A program made the position numbers and the translations under genes. Positions 9,101-17,176 of a DNA stretch of 64,000 nucleotides are shown in pieces. How positions within the stretch are numbered: position 1 is the first letter of the stretch; each line of letters opens with the position of its first letter. Source of the DNA: Chryseolinea sp. H1M3-3. GTDB taxonomy: Bacteria; Bacteroidota; Bacteroidia; Cytophagales; Cyclobacteriaceae. The notes beneath the pieces are model-generated. The model worked only from the letters and a program-made list of their open reading frames with translations, did no database searches and was not told where the DNA came from. The stretch is from positions 372,001-436,000 of the forward strand of contig NZ_JARKMY010000009.1 in NCBI RefSeq assembly GCF_029360725.1, read 5' to 3'.

Positions 9101-9283
9101 GGTTTGCTCAACGGTCTGGGCATCCGCACCAATAAAATTACCAGTGATGGCAACAGTCGGCGGTGTAATATCCGGATATTGCGATATCGGTAAGGTGCTC
9201 ATGGCAATCAGTCCCACTAAAACAATCACGATGGATATGACAATAGCGGTAACTGGTCTTTTTATAAAAACATCTGCAATCAT
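6140..9283 (-). CDS. RND efflux permease (HAE1/AcrB family)
   Basis: 1047 aa, full length for the family. N-terminal MIADVFIKRPVTAIVISI and the periplasmic start TLPISQYPDITPP are characteristic. The proton-relay region GIVVDDAIVVVEAIQ (about residue 405) has the two conserved Asp, and AAKNAILIVEFAKERVDRG near residue 945 has the partner Lys. Two large periplasmic porter loops and twelve TM segments are present. It forms the trimeric inner-membrane pump of a tripartite drug efflux system, with the adaptor gene 21 bp upstream and the TolC-type channel before that. The C-terminus is short, ending in QPQLKE. The gene is intact and typical. Confidence 0.96.
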   Translation of the reverse strand: MIADVFIKRPVTAIVISIVIVLVGLIAMSTLPISQYPDITPPTVAITGNFIGADAQTVEQTTTTAIETQVNGTPGMSYISSNSTASGASSITVTFDIGTDINIATLDVQNRVSVAEPTLPEIVRRLGLTVRKRNPSIFMVLGLYSPNGTHDATFLGNFANIYLKDQLLRVKGVGDIFSVGDDFGMRVWLNPEKLASLGISPAEVNAALAEQNIQVAAGSIGGNPQPKAQVFEYNVLTNSRLNKVEDFENIVVRTNPQLGNMVYLKDIARIELAKFNYGNNPFVMGKRSAFMLLYLAPGANALETNAGVMNTLEELRKSFPKDVDFLIPLETTSVVEVSIKEVILTLVEALILVTIVVFLFLQNWRATLIPVLAIPVSLIGTFIFFIPFGFTINTLTLFAFVLSIGIVVDDAIVVVEAIQHNMDYGKLSAKDATIKAMKEISAPVIAIALILAAVFVPVGFVPGIVGKLYQQFAITIAVSVIISAFVALSLTPALSMLLLKPANENGKKNFLDRFHERFNSWFDKVTNSYTRGVNTWIRKTPYVLVMMVCLFVGLFFLFKQKPTGFIPTEDEKRLFLTYEMPEGTSTTRSIEMQLELQKRVQAIPAVSVVGGLAGLNILTFSNKSNAGTLFITLKHWDDRDLEKESVAMITAEIQKRTADIKEARILVIAPPAIPGLGASSGFTFELQQTTSTDDIRQFEGVLRKFIAAVNQRPEIAVAYSFFSTRTPSYQVDIDREKAKKLGVNIAEAYSTLSTLLGSSYVNDFNIYGRNFRVVAQADTMYRKDISDIGKYHVRNSSGGMVPLGALITSKVVETPALVSHFNLYRSAEVIGSAKPGFSSGQALEALREVAAEVLPAGYSYEFGGMSREEEKAGNTTGLIFMISIVFVFLFLAALYESWSVPFSVLFAVPIGAFGSILTLTLIPSLNNNIYAQIGLITLIGLAAKNAILIVEFAKERVDRGMEIIPATLESVQLRLRPIIMTSLAFILGVMPLAFSEGAGAEARKTIGWTVAGGMIAASSLAIFVVPVLFVLITKFSMKLSGQPQLKE

Positions 9284-9304
9284 GCGTTTCTTTAATAGCT
9301 TATG

Positions 9305-10426
9305 TTAATTATTTTCTTTAGGTACGGATACAGCAACGGCGGCTCCCTCTCTTAAATTCTGTACGCCTTCCTTTACAATAGTCTCCCCCACCGTCAAGCC
9401 ATCTTTTACAATGATGTGTGAATTGATCTGTTTGCCAAGTATAACCTTGCGTTGAGAGACTTTGGAGCTGTCTACCACATAGACAAAAAACTCTCCTAGC
9501 TGTTCCGTCACGGCCTTGAATGGAATGAGCACGGATTTTTCCGCTGATGTTGACAATACCCGTAACGTAGCACTCATACCGGCCCGCAGTACATGATTAG
9601 GATTGGGAAAGCTTACGCGCATCCGGATCGTTCCGGTTTGTGGATCAACAGCACGGTCAACCACACTGATGGTTCCAAACTCAGGATAAACCTGATTTCC
9701 AAACGCCAGCCGAAAAGTAGAATCGTTTTTCACAGCCTTTTTAGAATATAATTGCGTGAACTTGTAGATTTCTCGTTGGTCGACAGCAATATCCACGGCC
9801 ATCGGGTCATCGGAGGAAATGGTATTTAATAACGTCTGGCCTGGGGTAACAGCGGCGCCCAGTCGCACCATGGATATACCGATGGTGCCATCAAAAGGAG
9901 CAACAATGGTACTGTATCTCACGTTCGTTTGAACGCTACGAACTGTCGCCTTCGCTGCGTCAACCATTTTTTGTGCGGATATAAATTCAGCCTCGGCATA
10001 ATCTACTTGCTGTTTGGCGATCGCATCCTTCTTCTCTAACTCCCGATAGCGTTCTACATCTTTTTGAGCCCTGAGTAAGTTGGTTTCTTGAACAGACAAA
10101 TTTGCAAGAGCCTGTTGGTAAGTTGCTTCAGACTGTTGCTGATCGATGGAATACAACTTCTGCCCTTTCTTTACTTTATCACCCTCCTTAAAATGGATAG
10201 CCGTGATGTATCCGTTTACCTGTGCCCGGAGTTCCACCTCGTTTAAAGCTCTTACTGTGGCGGGATATTCATCATAATAGATCGCATCGGAAGTTTCAAC
10301 CTGATGAACGACAACAGGTATGGCCGGTGGACCTTGCGCAGCGGGCGGCTGGTTTCCATTGCCACAAGAAGTAGCAAAAAACAGTAATGCAATAAAGCTA
10401 TAGTATACTAGATGATGGGACGACAT
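9305..10426 (-). CDS. RND periplasmic adaptor lipoprotein (MFP/AcrA-like)
   Basis: 373 aa from the ATG at 10426. The frame is open further upstream into tolC, but this ATG gives a proper lipoprotein signal: a hydrophobic stretch then the lipobox ATSC|GNG. After a Pro-rich linker come the membrane-proximal strand, the lipoyl half-motif AQVNGYITAIHFKEGDKVKKGQ, a Gln/Ala-rich alpha-hairpin (QALANLSVQETNLLRAQKD), the second lipoyl half (TIVAPFDGTIGIS), the beta-barrel and the C-terminal domain. It bridges the RND pump and the TolC channel. It is 22 bp downstream of tolC and 21 bp upstream of the permease, so clearly co-transcribed. Confidence 0.95.
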   Translation of the reverse strand: MSSHHLVYYSFIALLFFATSCGNGNQPPAAQGPPAIPVVVHQVETSDAIYYDEYPATVRALNEVELRAQVNGYITAIHFKEGDKVKKGQKLYSIDQQQSEATYQQALANLSVQETNLLRAQKDVERYRELEKKDAIAKQQVDYAEAEFISAQKMVDAAKATVRSVQTNVRYSTIVAPFDGTIGISMVRLGAAVTPGQTLLNTISSDDPMAVDIAVDQREIYKFTQLYSKKAVKNDSTFRLAFGNQVYPEFGTISVVDRAVDPQTGTIRMRVSFPNPNHVLRAGMSATLRVLSTSAEKSVLIPFKAVTEQLGEFFVYVVDSSKVSQRKVILGKQINSHIIVKDGLTVGETIVKEGVQNLREGAAVAVSVPKENN

Positions 10427-10448
10427 ATTGAGTAAAGTATTTTTTTTC

Positions 10449-11783
10449 TTAATAGTTAATTTGACCAAGCGCACGTTGCACATCCATTTTGCTTGCCAGT
10501 ACCTGATATAATGCATTGAAATAATTTATGCGCGTAGTTCGAAGATCTGCTTCGGCAATGGTTACATCCAGGTACGCACGTATACCGTTTTGATACTGGA
10601 GTTGAATGACGTCATATACCTCTTCTGCCAGCGCGACATTTTCTTTTTGCGTTTGGTATGCAGCGAGGTTACTCTTGTAAGAAGCGAGGGCACGCGCATA
10701 CTCCGCATTCAGGTTATTTCGCAAGTCAATGAGGCTCCAATCCAGTCGCGTACGACGCCATTTCTCTTCCTGGATTCGTGCTGTTCGCTTTCCGCCTTGA
10801 AAAATCGGGAAGGTCAACGTAGCGCCTACATATGAGTAAGGATACTTCTGATTGTAGAGTTCACCAAAGTTGTCGTTTTGAAAATTGAGGATGTAGGCAC
10901 CGAAAGCATTAAGCGACGGCAAAAATCCCCAATAGCTATATTTAACATTGGCCTGCTGTAGTTCACGCTGCGTGAATAAAATTTTATACTCAATATGTTC
11001 TGTGTAGTTAATTTGTTGAAGCGTATCCATCATCGCTTCCTGCTCCATCTGCACCGTATCGTATTCAATGGGAAGGTCGTGTTGAAGTGGATAACCCATG
11101 AGGGACTTCAGCAATTGTTTTTTATAAATCAATGCCTCACTATTTGCTTTTCGTTCAGCCTTAGCGTTTCCCAAAAGAATGGTAGCGCGTTTGTAATCCG
11201 TTTTATCCGCGACGCCTGAGGTATAGCGGCTGTAGGCAGACTGAAGACTTTTTTCAAGCCTTGTAATGGATTGGTCACTCACCTTAACCTGTTGAGCTGT
11301 TGCCAAAACATCATAAAATGCTTTTGTTACATCCACTACAATGTCGATTTTACTGCGGCTGGTATTCTGATTTGCAAGTATTCTTACTTTGGACGCTGTA
11401 CTGCTTGCCAGCAAAGCATCGCGATTAAAAATGTTTTGCGTCGCATTGAACTGAGTGGACGATGAATTGTTAACACCAAATCGAATCACCCTGCCGTCGA
11501 TCACAGATGATTGCAAGTCGAAGAATCGCTGATAGTTGTATGAAAAATTAATTTGAGGATACCAGTCAGCGAGTTTACCCTTAATTACTTTGTTTGCAAT
11601 TTCTTCATCAACTATGGCCTGCTGAACAGCAGGCTGATGATCTAGTGCATAGAGAACTACTTTATCAAGGGTAGCTGCTTGCAGTAAGCTATCGGCCGCG
11701 TGCTGACTTTGAGCCCATGAAGGGACTACAAGTAATAAGCTGATCCAAAAAATAAATTTCAATTTTACTATATAAAAGGACAT
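10449..11783 (-). CDS. TolC-family outer-membrane efflux channel
   Basis: 444 aa from the ATG at 11783, which leads into a signal peptide (FIFWISLLLVVPSWAQ). The ORF can be opened to 11846, inside tetR, but the ATG at 11783 lies one base past the tetR stop codon, a translationally coupled arrangement. Two structural repeats of long Ala/Gln-rich helices are seen (LLASSTASKVRILANQN and ARALASYKSNLAAYQTQKE), each followed by a strand pair, and the C-terminal repeat has the QYQNGIRAYLDVTIAEADL signature. It provides the outer-membrane tunnel of the tripartite pump. Confidence 0.93.
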   Translation of the reverse strand: MSFYIVKLKFIFWISLLLVVPSWAQSQHAADSLLQAATLDKVVLYALDHQPAVQQAIVDEEIANKVIKGKLADWYPQINFSYNYQRFFDLQSSVIDGRVIRFGVNNSSSTQFNATQNIFNRDALLASSTASKVRILANQNTSRSKIDIVVDVTKAFYDVLATAQQVKVSDQSITRLEKSLQSAYSRYTSGVADKTDYKRATILLGNAKAERKANSEALIYKKQLLKSLMGYPLQHDLPIEYDTVQMEQEAMMDTLQQINYTEHIEYKILFTQRELQQANVKYSYWGFLPSLNAFGAYILNFQNDNFGELYNQKYPYSYVGATLTFPIFQGGKRTARIQEEKWRRTRLDWSLIDLRNNLNAEYARALASYKSNLAAYQTQKENVALAEEVYDVIQLQYQNGIRAYLDVTIAEADLRTTRINYFNALYQVLASKMDVQRALGQINY

Positions 11784-11784
11784 A

Positions 11785-12438
11785 TCAATTTTTAAACGCG
11801 TGTTTCGTAGATTCTTCTTTTCGATTGAGCTCGGGCATTTCTTCATTGAAGATGGTACGGAAAATGATCTGCTTTCGTTCTACGAGAAACTTACGATAAG
11901 CGGCATCGGTCATTCCATGAATGGTTTGTATAACGGATTTTGCCAGTAGCGGGTAATTACAAAGCGAGATAAGATTCACCATGAAATGTTCAGGTGCTAT
12001 GGCCGCGATTTTTCCCTTCTTCACTTCCTTGTTCAGCGCGTCCCGAATAAGATCGCTTGACTTAAACCTGTCTTTCGCACAAAACATCTTTACCTTGTCC
12101 GGATGCCGTGCTGTTTCGCTGATAATAAAGTTATCGAGGTATGGATACGTTAACCCGTAATCTACAACGGTATCGATGTAATAGGCGATTTTTTCCCGAA
12201 ATGGAAGTTCGGAGGTCAGAATATTCCTGACGCGATCTTTTTTTTCCTGAAGCGTCTCATCTAAAAGTGTATCAAGCAATTGTTCGCGAGACCTGAAGTA
12301 GTAATGAATTAATGCGCGATTGACGCCTGCTTCATCTGCGATCTCCTGCGTTGTAGCATTTAAGAAGCCTTTCTGAAAGAAGAGAATCTTCGCCTTTTCT
12401 TTAATTAATCTCTCGGTCTGTGCTTCTTCGGCGCCCAT
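11785..12438 (-). CDS. TetR-family repressor of the efflux operon
   Basis: 217 aa. The N-terminal ~55 residues form the TetR HTH: AKILFFQKGFLNATTQEIADEAGV followed by the recognition helix NRALIHYYFRSREQLL. The remaining residues are an all-helical ligand-binding/dimerisation domain, and the tail ending KHAFKN is charged. It is the first gene of the operon and its stop codon is one base from the tolC start, so repressor and pump should be made from one mRNA. A palindrome 12 bp upstream of its start is a natural operator. By analogy it would bind an exported compound and release the promoter. Confidence 0.93.
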   Translation of the reverse strand: MGAEEAQTERLIKEKAKILFFQKGFLNATTQEIADEAGVNRALIHYYFRSREQLLDTLLDETLQEKKDRVRNILTSELPFREKIAYYIDTVVDYGLTYPYLDNFIISETARHPDKVKMFCAKDRFKSSDLIRDALNKEVKKGKIAAIAPEHFMVNLISLCNYPLLAKSVIQTIHGMTDAAYRKFLVERKQIIFRTIFNEEMPELNRKEESTKHAFKN

Positions 12439-12449
12439 TGTCTTTTTTG

Positions 12450-12467
12450 TTTAACAATTTTGTTAAA
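12450..12467 (-). promoter_or_regulatory. Candidate TetR operator (palindrome) with weak promoter
   Basis: TTTAACAA-TT-TTGTTAAA is a perfect 8-bp inverted repeat with a 2-bp centre, 12 bp before the tetR start. Just upstream on the minus strand is TTACTTTG (12471-12478), one mismatch from TAnnTTTG, and a TTG (12500-12502) 21 nt further. The palindrome would cover the transcription start, as expected for an autoregulated TetR operon. Binding is inferred, not shown. Confidence 0.5.
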
Positions 12468-12583
12468 ACGCAAAGTAACCGAAATGGGATGCGAAAACAC
12501 AAGAAAATATTTGTTGTAGTTGATAAAAAGGGCTGCTTTAATTGATGAGTGGACGCCGGTACCGATTGCGCCCTAGTCCATCA

Positions 12584-14263
12584 TCATTCAAGAGGTAAAT
12601 AAATTGTAAACGTCGACCCTTTGCCAGCTTCGCCTTTCGCTGCGATATACCCAAAATGATTATCGACGATTCTTTTGCAAAGTGCTAATCCAATTCCTGT
12701 GCCGGCGTATTCATCCCGGCTGTGCAGCCGCTGAAAAATTGTAAATATTTTGTCGGCATATCGTTGGTCGAATCCAATACCATTGTCAGCAAAGACAATT
12801 TTAACATAAGGTTGCGCGGTATCGACCGACGGAAAAAGCCTGACTATTTCTTTGCCCGTTACTTGGCTTGAAGAAATTTTAACTACCGGCTGGCCTTTGG
12901 AGAATTTCAGAGAATTGCTGAGCAAATTGGAAAACAACTGACTCATTTGAAGTGGTATTCCCTTGATCGTGGGTAGGTTATCGCGCTGAATGATTGCATC
13001 CTTCTCGGAAATTACTAATTCATAATCTGAAATAGCATTTTCTAAAATTGCATTTAGATCGATCGTTGTAAACAGCTCACCATGCTGTGATATCCTGCTA
13101 TAATTCAGCACCGATTGAATTAAAGCGCTCATCCGTTTGGCCGATGAGTTGATCCTTTCAAAATATTTTTTTCTGGCTTCAGGATCATTTAATTTCATCT
13201 CCAACACCTGCACGAACGTCTGTATTTTTCGCAAAGGCTCCTGTAAGTCGTGCGAAGCGATGTAGGCAAATTGTTCCAACTGCTTATTTTTCACTTCAAG
13301 CTCAAGCGCATGCTGGCGCATTTTATCCTCTGCTATCTTACGTTCAGTAAGATCTCGTGTTACTTTTGTAAACCCAATTACATTATTTTTTTCATCGTGC
13401 AGCGCTGTGATGACAATACTTCCCCAAAATTTAGATCCATCTTTTCTTTTACGCCAACCTTCGTGCATTGCACGTCCCTCTTGCTTCGCCCGACTGATTA
13501 ACTCCACTGGCAAACCGTTTTGACGGTCTTCATCCAAATAAAAAATTGAAAAATTCTTTCCAATGATTTCACTTTCCGAATAACCCTTTATTTTTTCTGC
13601 TCCCCGATTCCAGTTGAGAATACTCCCATCCTTGTCCAGTAAAATAATTGCATAGTCCAGAATTTCTTCAGTCATCCTGACATACCGGTCTTCGCTCTTC
13701 TTTAATTCCTCATTCTGTTCAATCAAGATCTTTAATCTCGCCTCATCCTCTTCGATCTTCTGTAACATTTTTTGACTGAAAATAGCTTTGGTGTTTTCCA
13801 GAACCGCGGTGAATACACCACCGACCTTGCCTCCATCTTCGAATACGGGCGTATTATGAAACACAAAACTGTGCTCCTTCGGAATGCCAGCGTTTTCATG
13901 GGTAATTTGCTGAGCAACAGTAGCCTTCCCGTTCTTCAATACGCTTTTTAGGGAAGGTGAAAGGACATCCCAAAATTTCGATCCAATTTGTTCACCCTTG
14001 GAACCAAATAGTCGCGGGTGGTCGACGCAGAAAAGATCTCGAAAAGCTTCATTATAAAAAATAACCAATTCACTGCTCCACCATAGGGCTACTGGCTGTG
14101 TAGCATTTAAACACAAGGAAACTGAGAAATTCAAATGGCCGGACCAAGTTTTAATATCTCCCAAGGGGGAATCTTTCCAATTCTTCCGGGCGATCAAATC
14201 TCTAGCTTCTTGATTGAGAATTACCAGGCTTGAGGAAAAACGGACAGCCTTATCGTCATTCAT
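12584..14263 (-). CDS. PAS-domain sensor histidine kinase
   Basis: 559 aa, cytosolic, no TM segments. Residues about 25-170 are a PAS-like module with the ALWWSSELVIFYNEAFRDLF pattern seen in Bacteroidota and cyanobacterial kinases. A short coiled coil is followed by a second PAS with PAC end (about 190-310; IIGKNFSIFYLDEDR, RKRKDGSKFWGSI, GFTKVTRDLTERK). HisKA has FAYIASHDLQEPLRKIQ with the phospho-accepting His. The ATPase domain shows an N box (LFSNLLSNSLKFS), G1 (DNGIGFD), F box (IFQRLHSRDEY) and G2 (GTGIGLALCKRIV). Its start overlaps the end of the receiver gene by 4 bp, so the two are partners. The absence of membrane anchors suggests an intracellular signal. Confidence 0.92.
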   Translation of the reverse strand: MNDDKAVRFSSSLVILNQEARDLIARKNWKDSPLGDIKTWSGHLNFSVSLCLNATQPVALWWSSELVIFYNEAFRDLFCVDHPRLFGSKGEQIGSKFWDVLSPSLKSVLKNGKATVAQQITHENAGIPKEHSFVFHNTPVFEDGGKVGGVFTAVLENTKAIFSQKMLQKIEEDEARLKILIEQNEELKKSEDRYVRMTEEILDYAIILLDKDGSILNWNRGAEKIKGYSESEIIGKNFSIFYLDEDRQNGLPVELISRAKQEGRAMHEGWRKRKDGSKFWGSIVITALHDEKNNVIGFTKVTRDLTERKIAEDKMRQHALELEVKNKQLEQFAYIASHDLQEPLRKIQTFVQVLEMKLNDPEARKKYFERINSSAKRMSALIQSVLNYSRISQHGELFTTIDLNAILENAISDYELVISEKDAIIQRDNLPTIKGIPLQMSQLFSNLLSNSLKFSKGQPVVKISSSQVTGKEIVRLFPSVDTAQPYVKIVFADNGIGFDQRYADKIFTIFQRLHSRDEYAGTGIGLALCKRIVDNHFGYIAAKGEAGKGSTFTIYLPLE

Positions 14264-14682
14264 GCCAAAGGAACATTTAAAACAATAAACTGCCTTAGCA
14301 ATTCGGTCAAAATCGAAATGCTGGGAGGTTTAACGATGAAATCAGCAGCACCAAGTGCCTTTGTTTGGGCCACCATGTTCGGATCAACAGAAGTTGACAT
14401 CATACAGATGGGTATACAGCGCAACCGTTCGATCTTTTTAATTTCCTCCAGGCATTCAACACCATTCATGCGGGGCATGTTGATGTCAATAAATATACAA
14501 TTTGGCAGAAACGAATTATCACTGAACTTGTCAAGTGCTATGACACCGTCACCTGCAAAATGACAAAGGATCGAAGCGTTATATTCCTGAAGAGCCATGA
14601 AAAATATCTCCTGATCATCTACATCGTCATCAATGAGAAGGCATTGCAACGGCTCGTTACCCGTAGAACGCAAATTGATCAT
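14260..14682 (-). CDS. Single-domain response regulator (Rcp1-like)
   Basis: 140 aa from the ATG at 14682 (frame open to 14727). Receiver domain only: acidic pocket LLIDDDVDDQEIF, phospho-acceptor Asp in CIFIDINMPRMNG, Thr/Ser in CMMSTS, and the conserved Lys in ADFIVKPPS. It has the long insert after the acidic pocket that is common in Rcp1-like proteins, which pair with phytochrome-type or PAS kinases. With no output domain it must act through protein contacts or as a phosphorelay shuttle. It is the first gene of the two-gene operon with the PAS kinase; the ATGA overlap suggests translational coupling. Confidence 0.9.
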   Translation of the reverse strand: MINLRSTGNEPLQCLLIDDDVDDQEIFFMALQEYNASILCHFAGDGVIALDKFSDNSFLPNCIFIDINMPRMNGVECLEEIKKIERLRCIPICMMSTSVDPNMVAQTKALGAADFIVKPPSISILTELLRQFIVLNVPLA

Positions 14683-15115
14683 AAAAAGGCCGTAGATTTT
14701 CGAATATTTAAATGGTAACACGGACACATGACCTCAAAGCTATTAAGAAAAAATTTGGATGGGAAATATTCATCAGATGATTTACTTAAATGATTAACAT
14801 CCTACACCGGCTTTTGTTCAATCCTGAAGTTCATTGCATTATATCAGGATGTCGCCGCCATTGGAGTGCTGCGAAATCAGGCATGCTAGTCTCTTACAAA
14901 CATGAAATTTTTGGAAGGCAGCATGGCGGCAAGCCCCCAGTCAACCGGTATCTCCCTGACCAAAACCACGTGGTTTCACTATAATCGATATGATGCTGTA
15001 TTAGTCGTTTGTCTGAAGACTCCTTGGGCCCTGTTGTGGGATTTAAGATAACCCTGATTTATGTAAAATCAGGGTTTTCCTGACGTTATTAAGATACTAA
15101 ATTTTCAATTTTGAT
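14683..15115. other. 433-bp region without a recognised gene
   Basis: Between the divergent receiver gene and the secreted Cys/His protein. A 64-codon frame (14790-14984, +) exists but has a Trp/His/Cys-rich, unpatterned composition and I do not support it as a gene. The only clear structure is a strong hairpin near the right end (15050-15078). Confidence 0.5.
15050..15078 (+). terminator. Strong hairpin with short T-tract upstream of the secreted protein gene
   Basis: AACCCTGATTT (15050-15060), 5-nt loop, AAATCAGGGTT (15066-15076), followed by TT: an 11-bp perfect stem resembling a rho-independent terminator read left to right. No convincing gene ends before it, so it may end a small untranslated RNA or act as a leader attenuator for the gene starting 37 bp later. 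Confidence 0.5.
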
Positions 15116-15709
15116 ATGAAAAGAACCAAACCTTCTGTCGCGATGAATTTAATGAAGAGTACTATATTAGTTATTGCTATTCTATTTCTTTGTTCAGCTG
15201 CTTTTGGGCAGGGCATCAATCAGAATTGGAAAAAAGATCTTGAAGAATCTCTCGAAAAATTTATCGAGTGTACTAATACAACAGGCGAAAAATATCAATG
15301 CAGCGGATTTATTGGGGAGTCAATCGCAAAGGTTTACAAAACAAATGCATTCTTCTCTCAAAAAGATAGCCGCTTCTTACGCATCAATGAAATTTCCAAG
15401 TCATTAGTTGAGAATGGTCAGTGGCATGAGATAGGTTATGCTTATGATCAACAAGCATTGGCTGAGGCGCAAAACCAGGCAAATGCCAGTAAAGCTGTTA
15501 TCGCGGTTTATACAACGTCGAATGGCATAGGGCACATCGCTGTTATTCTGCCGGGGAAATTACAATACTCGGGAACATGGGGATTTAATGTACCTAATGC
15601 AGCATCATTCGTGTTTAACGATACGGGCAAATCTTTTGTGGACAAGGGATTATCCTATGCATTCTCAAAAAGTATGATTAAAAACGTGGTCCTTTATAGC
15701 TATAAATAG
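15116..15709 (+). CDS. Secreted Cys/His protein, NlpC/P60- or CHAP-like hydrolase candidate
   Basis: 197 aa. A signal peptide is visible: after a basic start, STILVIAILFLCSAAFGQG; an internal ATG (MNLMKST) could be the true start. The mature part has Cys62 in YQCSGFIGESIAKVY, at the head of a helix, and His140 in NGIGHIAVILPG, at the start of a strand. This Cys-on-helix and His-on-strand order is that of papain-like peptidoglycan amidases (NlpC/P60, CHAP, Tae effectors). The C-terminus (WGFNVPNAASFVF...KNVVLYSYK) is consistent with a small beta fold. I cannot assign an exact family, and the catalytic call is inference. No immunity-like gene is beside it; neighbours are unrelated. It is preceded by the hairpin at 15050-15078. 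Confidence 0.6.
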   Translation: MKRTKPSVAMNLMKSTILVIAILFLCSAAFGQGINQNWKKDLEESLEKFIECTNTTGEKYQCSGFIGESIAKVYKTNAFFSQKDSRFLRINEISKSLVENGQWHEIGYAYDQQALAEAQNQANASKAVIAVYTTSNGIGHIAVILPGKLQYSGTWGFNVPNAASFVFNDTGKSFVDKGLSYAFSKSMIKNVVLYSYK

Positions 15710-15957
15710 CAGGCGCAAATTAGGTCGCATAATATCAGCGAACACCTTTTATTGGCCCACTATTCATCCTGCACTAAAAATTCATTCTGCGTTTTCCAGG
15801 CATCTTTGGAAGTCCGGTATATCCTGAACTTCTCTGTTCTCGTTAGTAGCTTTTCGCTCGAAGAATTGCATATCCAGTTTGCAACATCAGAGGAAATTCT
15901 AAATCGTGTTTTACACAACTTGTTCAACTAATGCGGGAACATTTGTCTATTACAGAT

Positions 15958-15965
15958 TATTTTTG
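15958..15965 (+). promoter_or_regulatory. Bacteroidota -7 box for the NahK-like kinase
   Basis: TATTTTTG matches TAnnTTTG exactly and is 11 nt upstream of the ATG at 15977. If it is the promoter, the in-frame GTG at 15965 lies at or before the transcription start, which favours the ATG. No well-spaced -33 TTG was found. Confidence 0.4.
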
Positions 15966-15976
15966 TGTCTTTAAAG

Positions 15977-17026
15977 ATGATCAAAAGCATTCTAGAAACT
16001 TTCAATATTCGCGGCGAAAGCATGGTTGAGCCATTAACCAGTGGCCTAATTAATCGTACCTGGAAAGTAACTGACGGTGATAAGCAATTCATCCTTCAAC
16101 AAATTAATGATCATGTATTTAAAAGACCAACTGAGTTAGCTGCAAATATTCGAATGCTTCACCAATACCTGAAAGCACAGTCACCGGATTACCTCTTCGT
16201 ATCGCCAATTTCAAATAGCAATAATGACGACCTGATTTATGTAAAAGACGTTGGTTATTTCCGGCTCTTTCCTTTCATAAAGGGTTCTCATACCATTGAG
16301 GTGGTATCCTCAGCGGAGCAAGCGTTTGAAGCGTCGTACCAGTTTGGAAAATTTACACGCTTACTGGCAGGCTTTGATGTATCCAAGCTTCATATTACGA
16401 TTCCTGACTTTCATAATTTAACATTGCGATACCAGCAATTCGAAGCCGCATTACAAAATGGAAGTCCTCAACGCATAAAACAATCCGGCGAACTTATTCG
16501 GACGATTAAAAAGCACACGAACATTGTTGAGCAGTATGAGCAGATCCGGAAGAAAGCAGATGTTAAACAACGTGTAATGCACCACGATACCAAGATCAGT
16601 AATGTGCTGTTTGATGCCTACGGTAAGGGAATGTGCGTTATTGACCTCGATACCATTATGCCTGGGTATTTCATTAGCGATGTTGGTGATATGATGCGCA
16701 CATACCTCTCACCTGCGAATGAGGAGGTTAAAAATTTTGAATTTATAGAAGTTCGGGACGATGTTTTTAGTGCGATCGTCACAGGCTATGTCTCAGCCAT
16801 GGGAAAAGAACTGACCGCGGCAGAACGAAATTTATTCTTTTACTCAGGACTATTTCTCATTTATATGCAAGCAATTCGTTTTCTCACGGATCATCTCAAC
16901 AACGACATCTACTATGGCGCACGGTATGAAGATCATAACTTTGTACGTGCAGGCAATCAGTTAGCGCTCTTAAAAAAGATGGAAGAGAAGCAAGATACCT
17001 TGCAGACCATCATTTCTAAACTATAG
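15977..17026 (+). CDS. APH-fold phosphotransferase, NahK-like sugar kinase
   Basis: 349 aa from the ATG at 15977 (a GTG at 15965 would add 4 residues). The protein-kinase-like fold is clear. The N-lobe has GLINRTWKVTDGDKQFILQQIN, where the conserved Lys is replaced by a QQIN pattern common in NahK relatives. The catalytic loop is MHHDTKISNVLFD and the metal-binding Asp is in CVIDLDTIMPGY. The string VIDLDTIMPG with DVGDMMRT is typical of N-acetylhexosamine kinase-like proteins, which phosphorylate an anomeric hydroxyl. The C-terminal helices with IYMQAIRFLTDHLNNDIYY match that family too. No other hexosamine-pathway gene is adjacent, so substrate is inferred from sequence likeness only. Confidence 0.8.
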   Translation: MIKSILETFNIRGESMVEPLTSGLINRTWKVTDGDKQFILQQINDHVFKRPTELAANIRMLHQYLKAQSPDYLFVSPISNSNNDDLIYVKDVGYFRLFPFIKGSHTIEVVSSAEQAFEASYQFGKFTRLLAGFDVSKLHITIPDFHNLTLRYQQFEAALQNGSPQRIKQSGELIRTIKKHTNIVEQYEQIRKKADVKQRVMHHDTKISNVLFDAYGKGMCVIDLDTIMPGYFISDVGDMMRTYLSPANEEVKNFEFIEVRDDVFSAIVTGYVSAMGKELTAAERNLFFYSGLFLIYMQAIRFLTDHLNNDIYYGARYEDHNFVRAGNQLALLKKMEEKQDTLQTIISKL

Positions 17027-17176
17027 TTGATGAGCTGTACCGTGCTTCACCGTTGATTAACTCCAAACCAGTTTCTCAACCAGACCGTTAACGTGTGTAG
17101 CTGTTAAGATGGTTCGATTTACTTAATTTGTAATTAGATCGAATACGGGACGTCAAATGTTTAAAACCTTTCAATA

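Noticed and set aside
14790-14984. 64-codon open frame between the receiver gene and the secreted Cys/His gene
   Set aside because: Composition rich in His, Trp, Arg and Cys with no pattern, no signal or domain, no start context; region more likely untranslated.
15710-15976. Possible remnant gene between the secreted protein and the NahK-like kinase
   Set aside because: Only a 29-codon frame with no similarity I can recognise; best read as intergenic sequence with a promoter at its right end.
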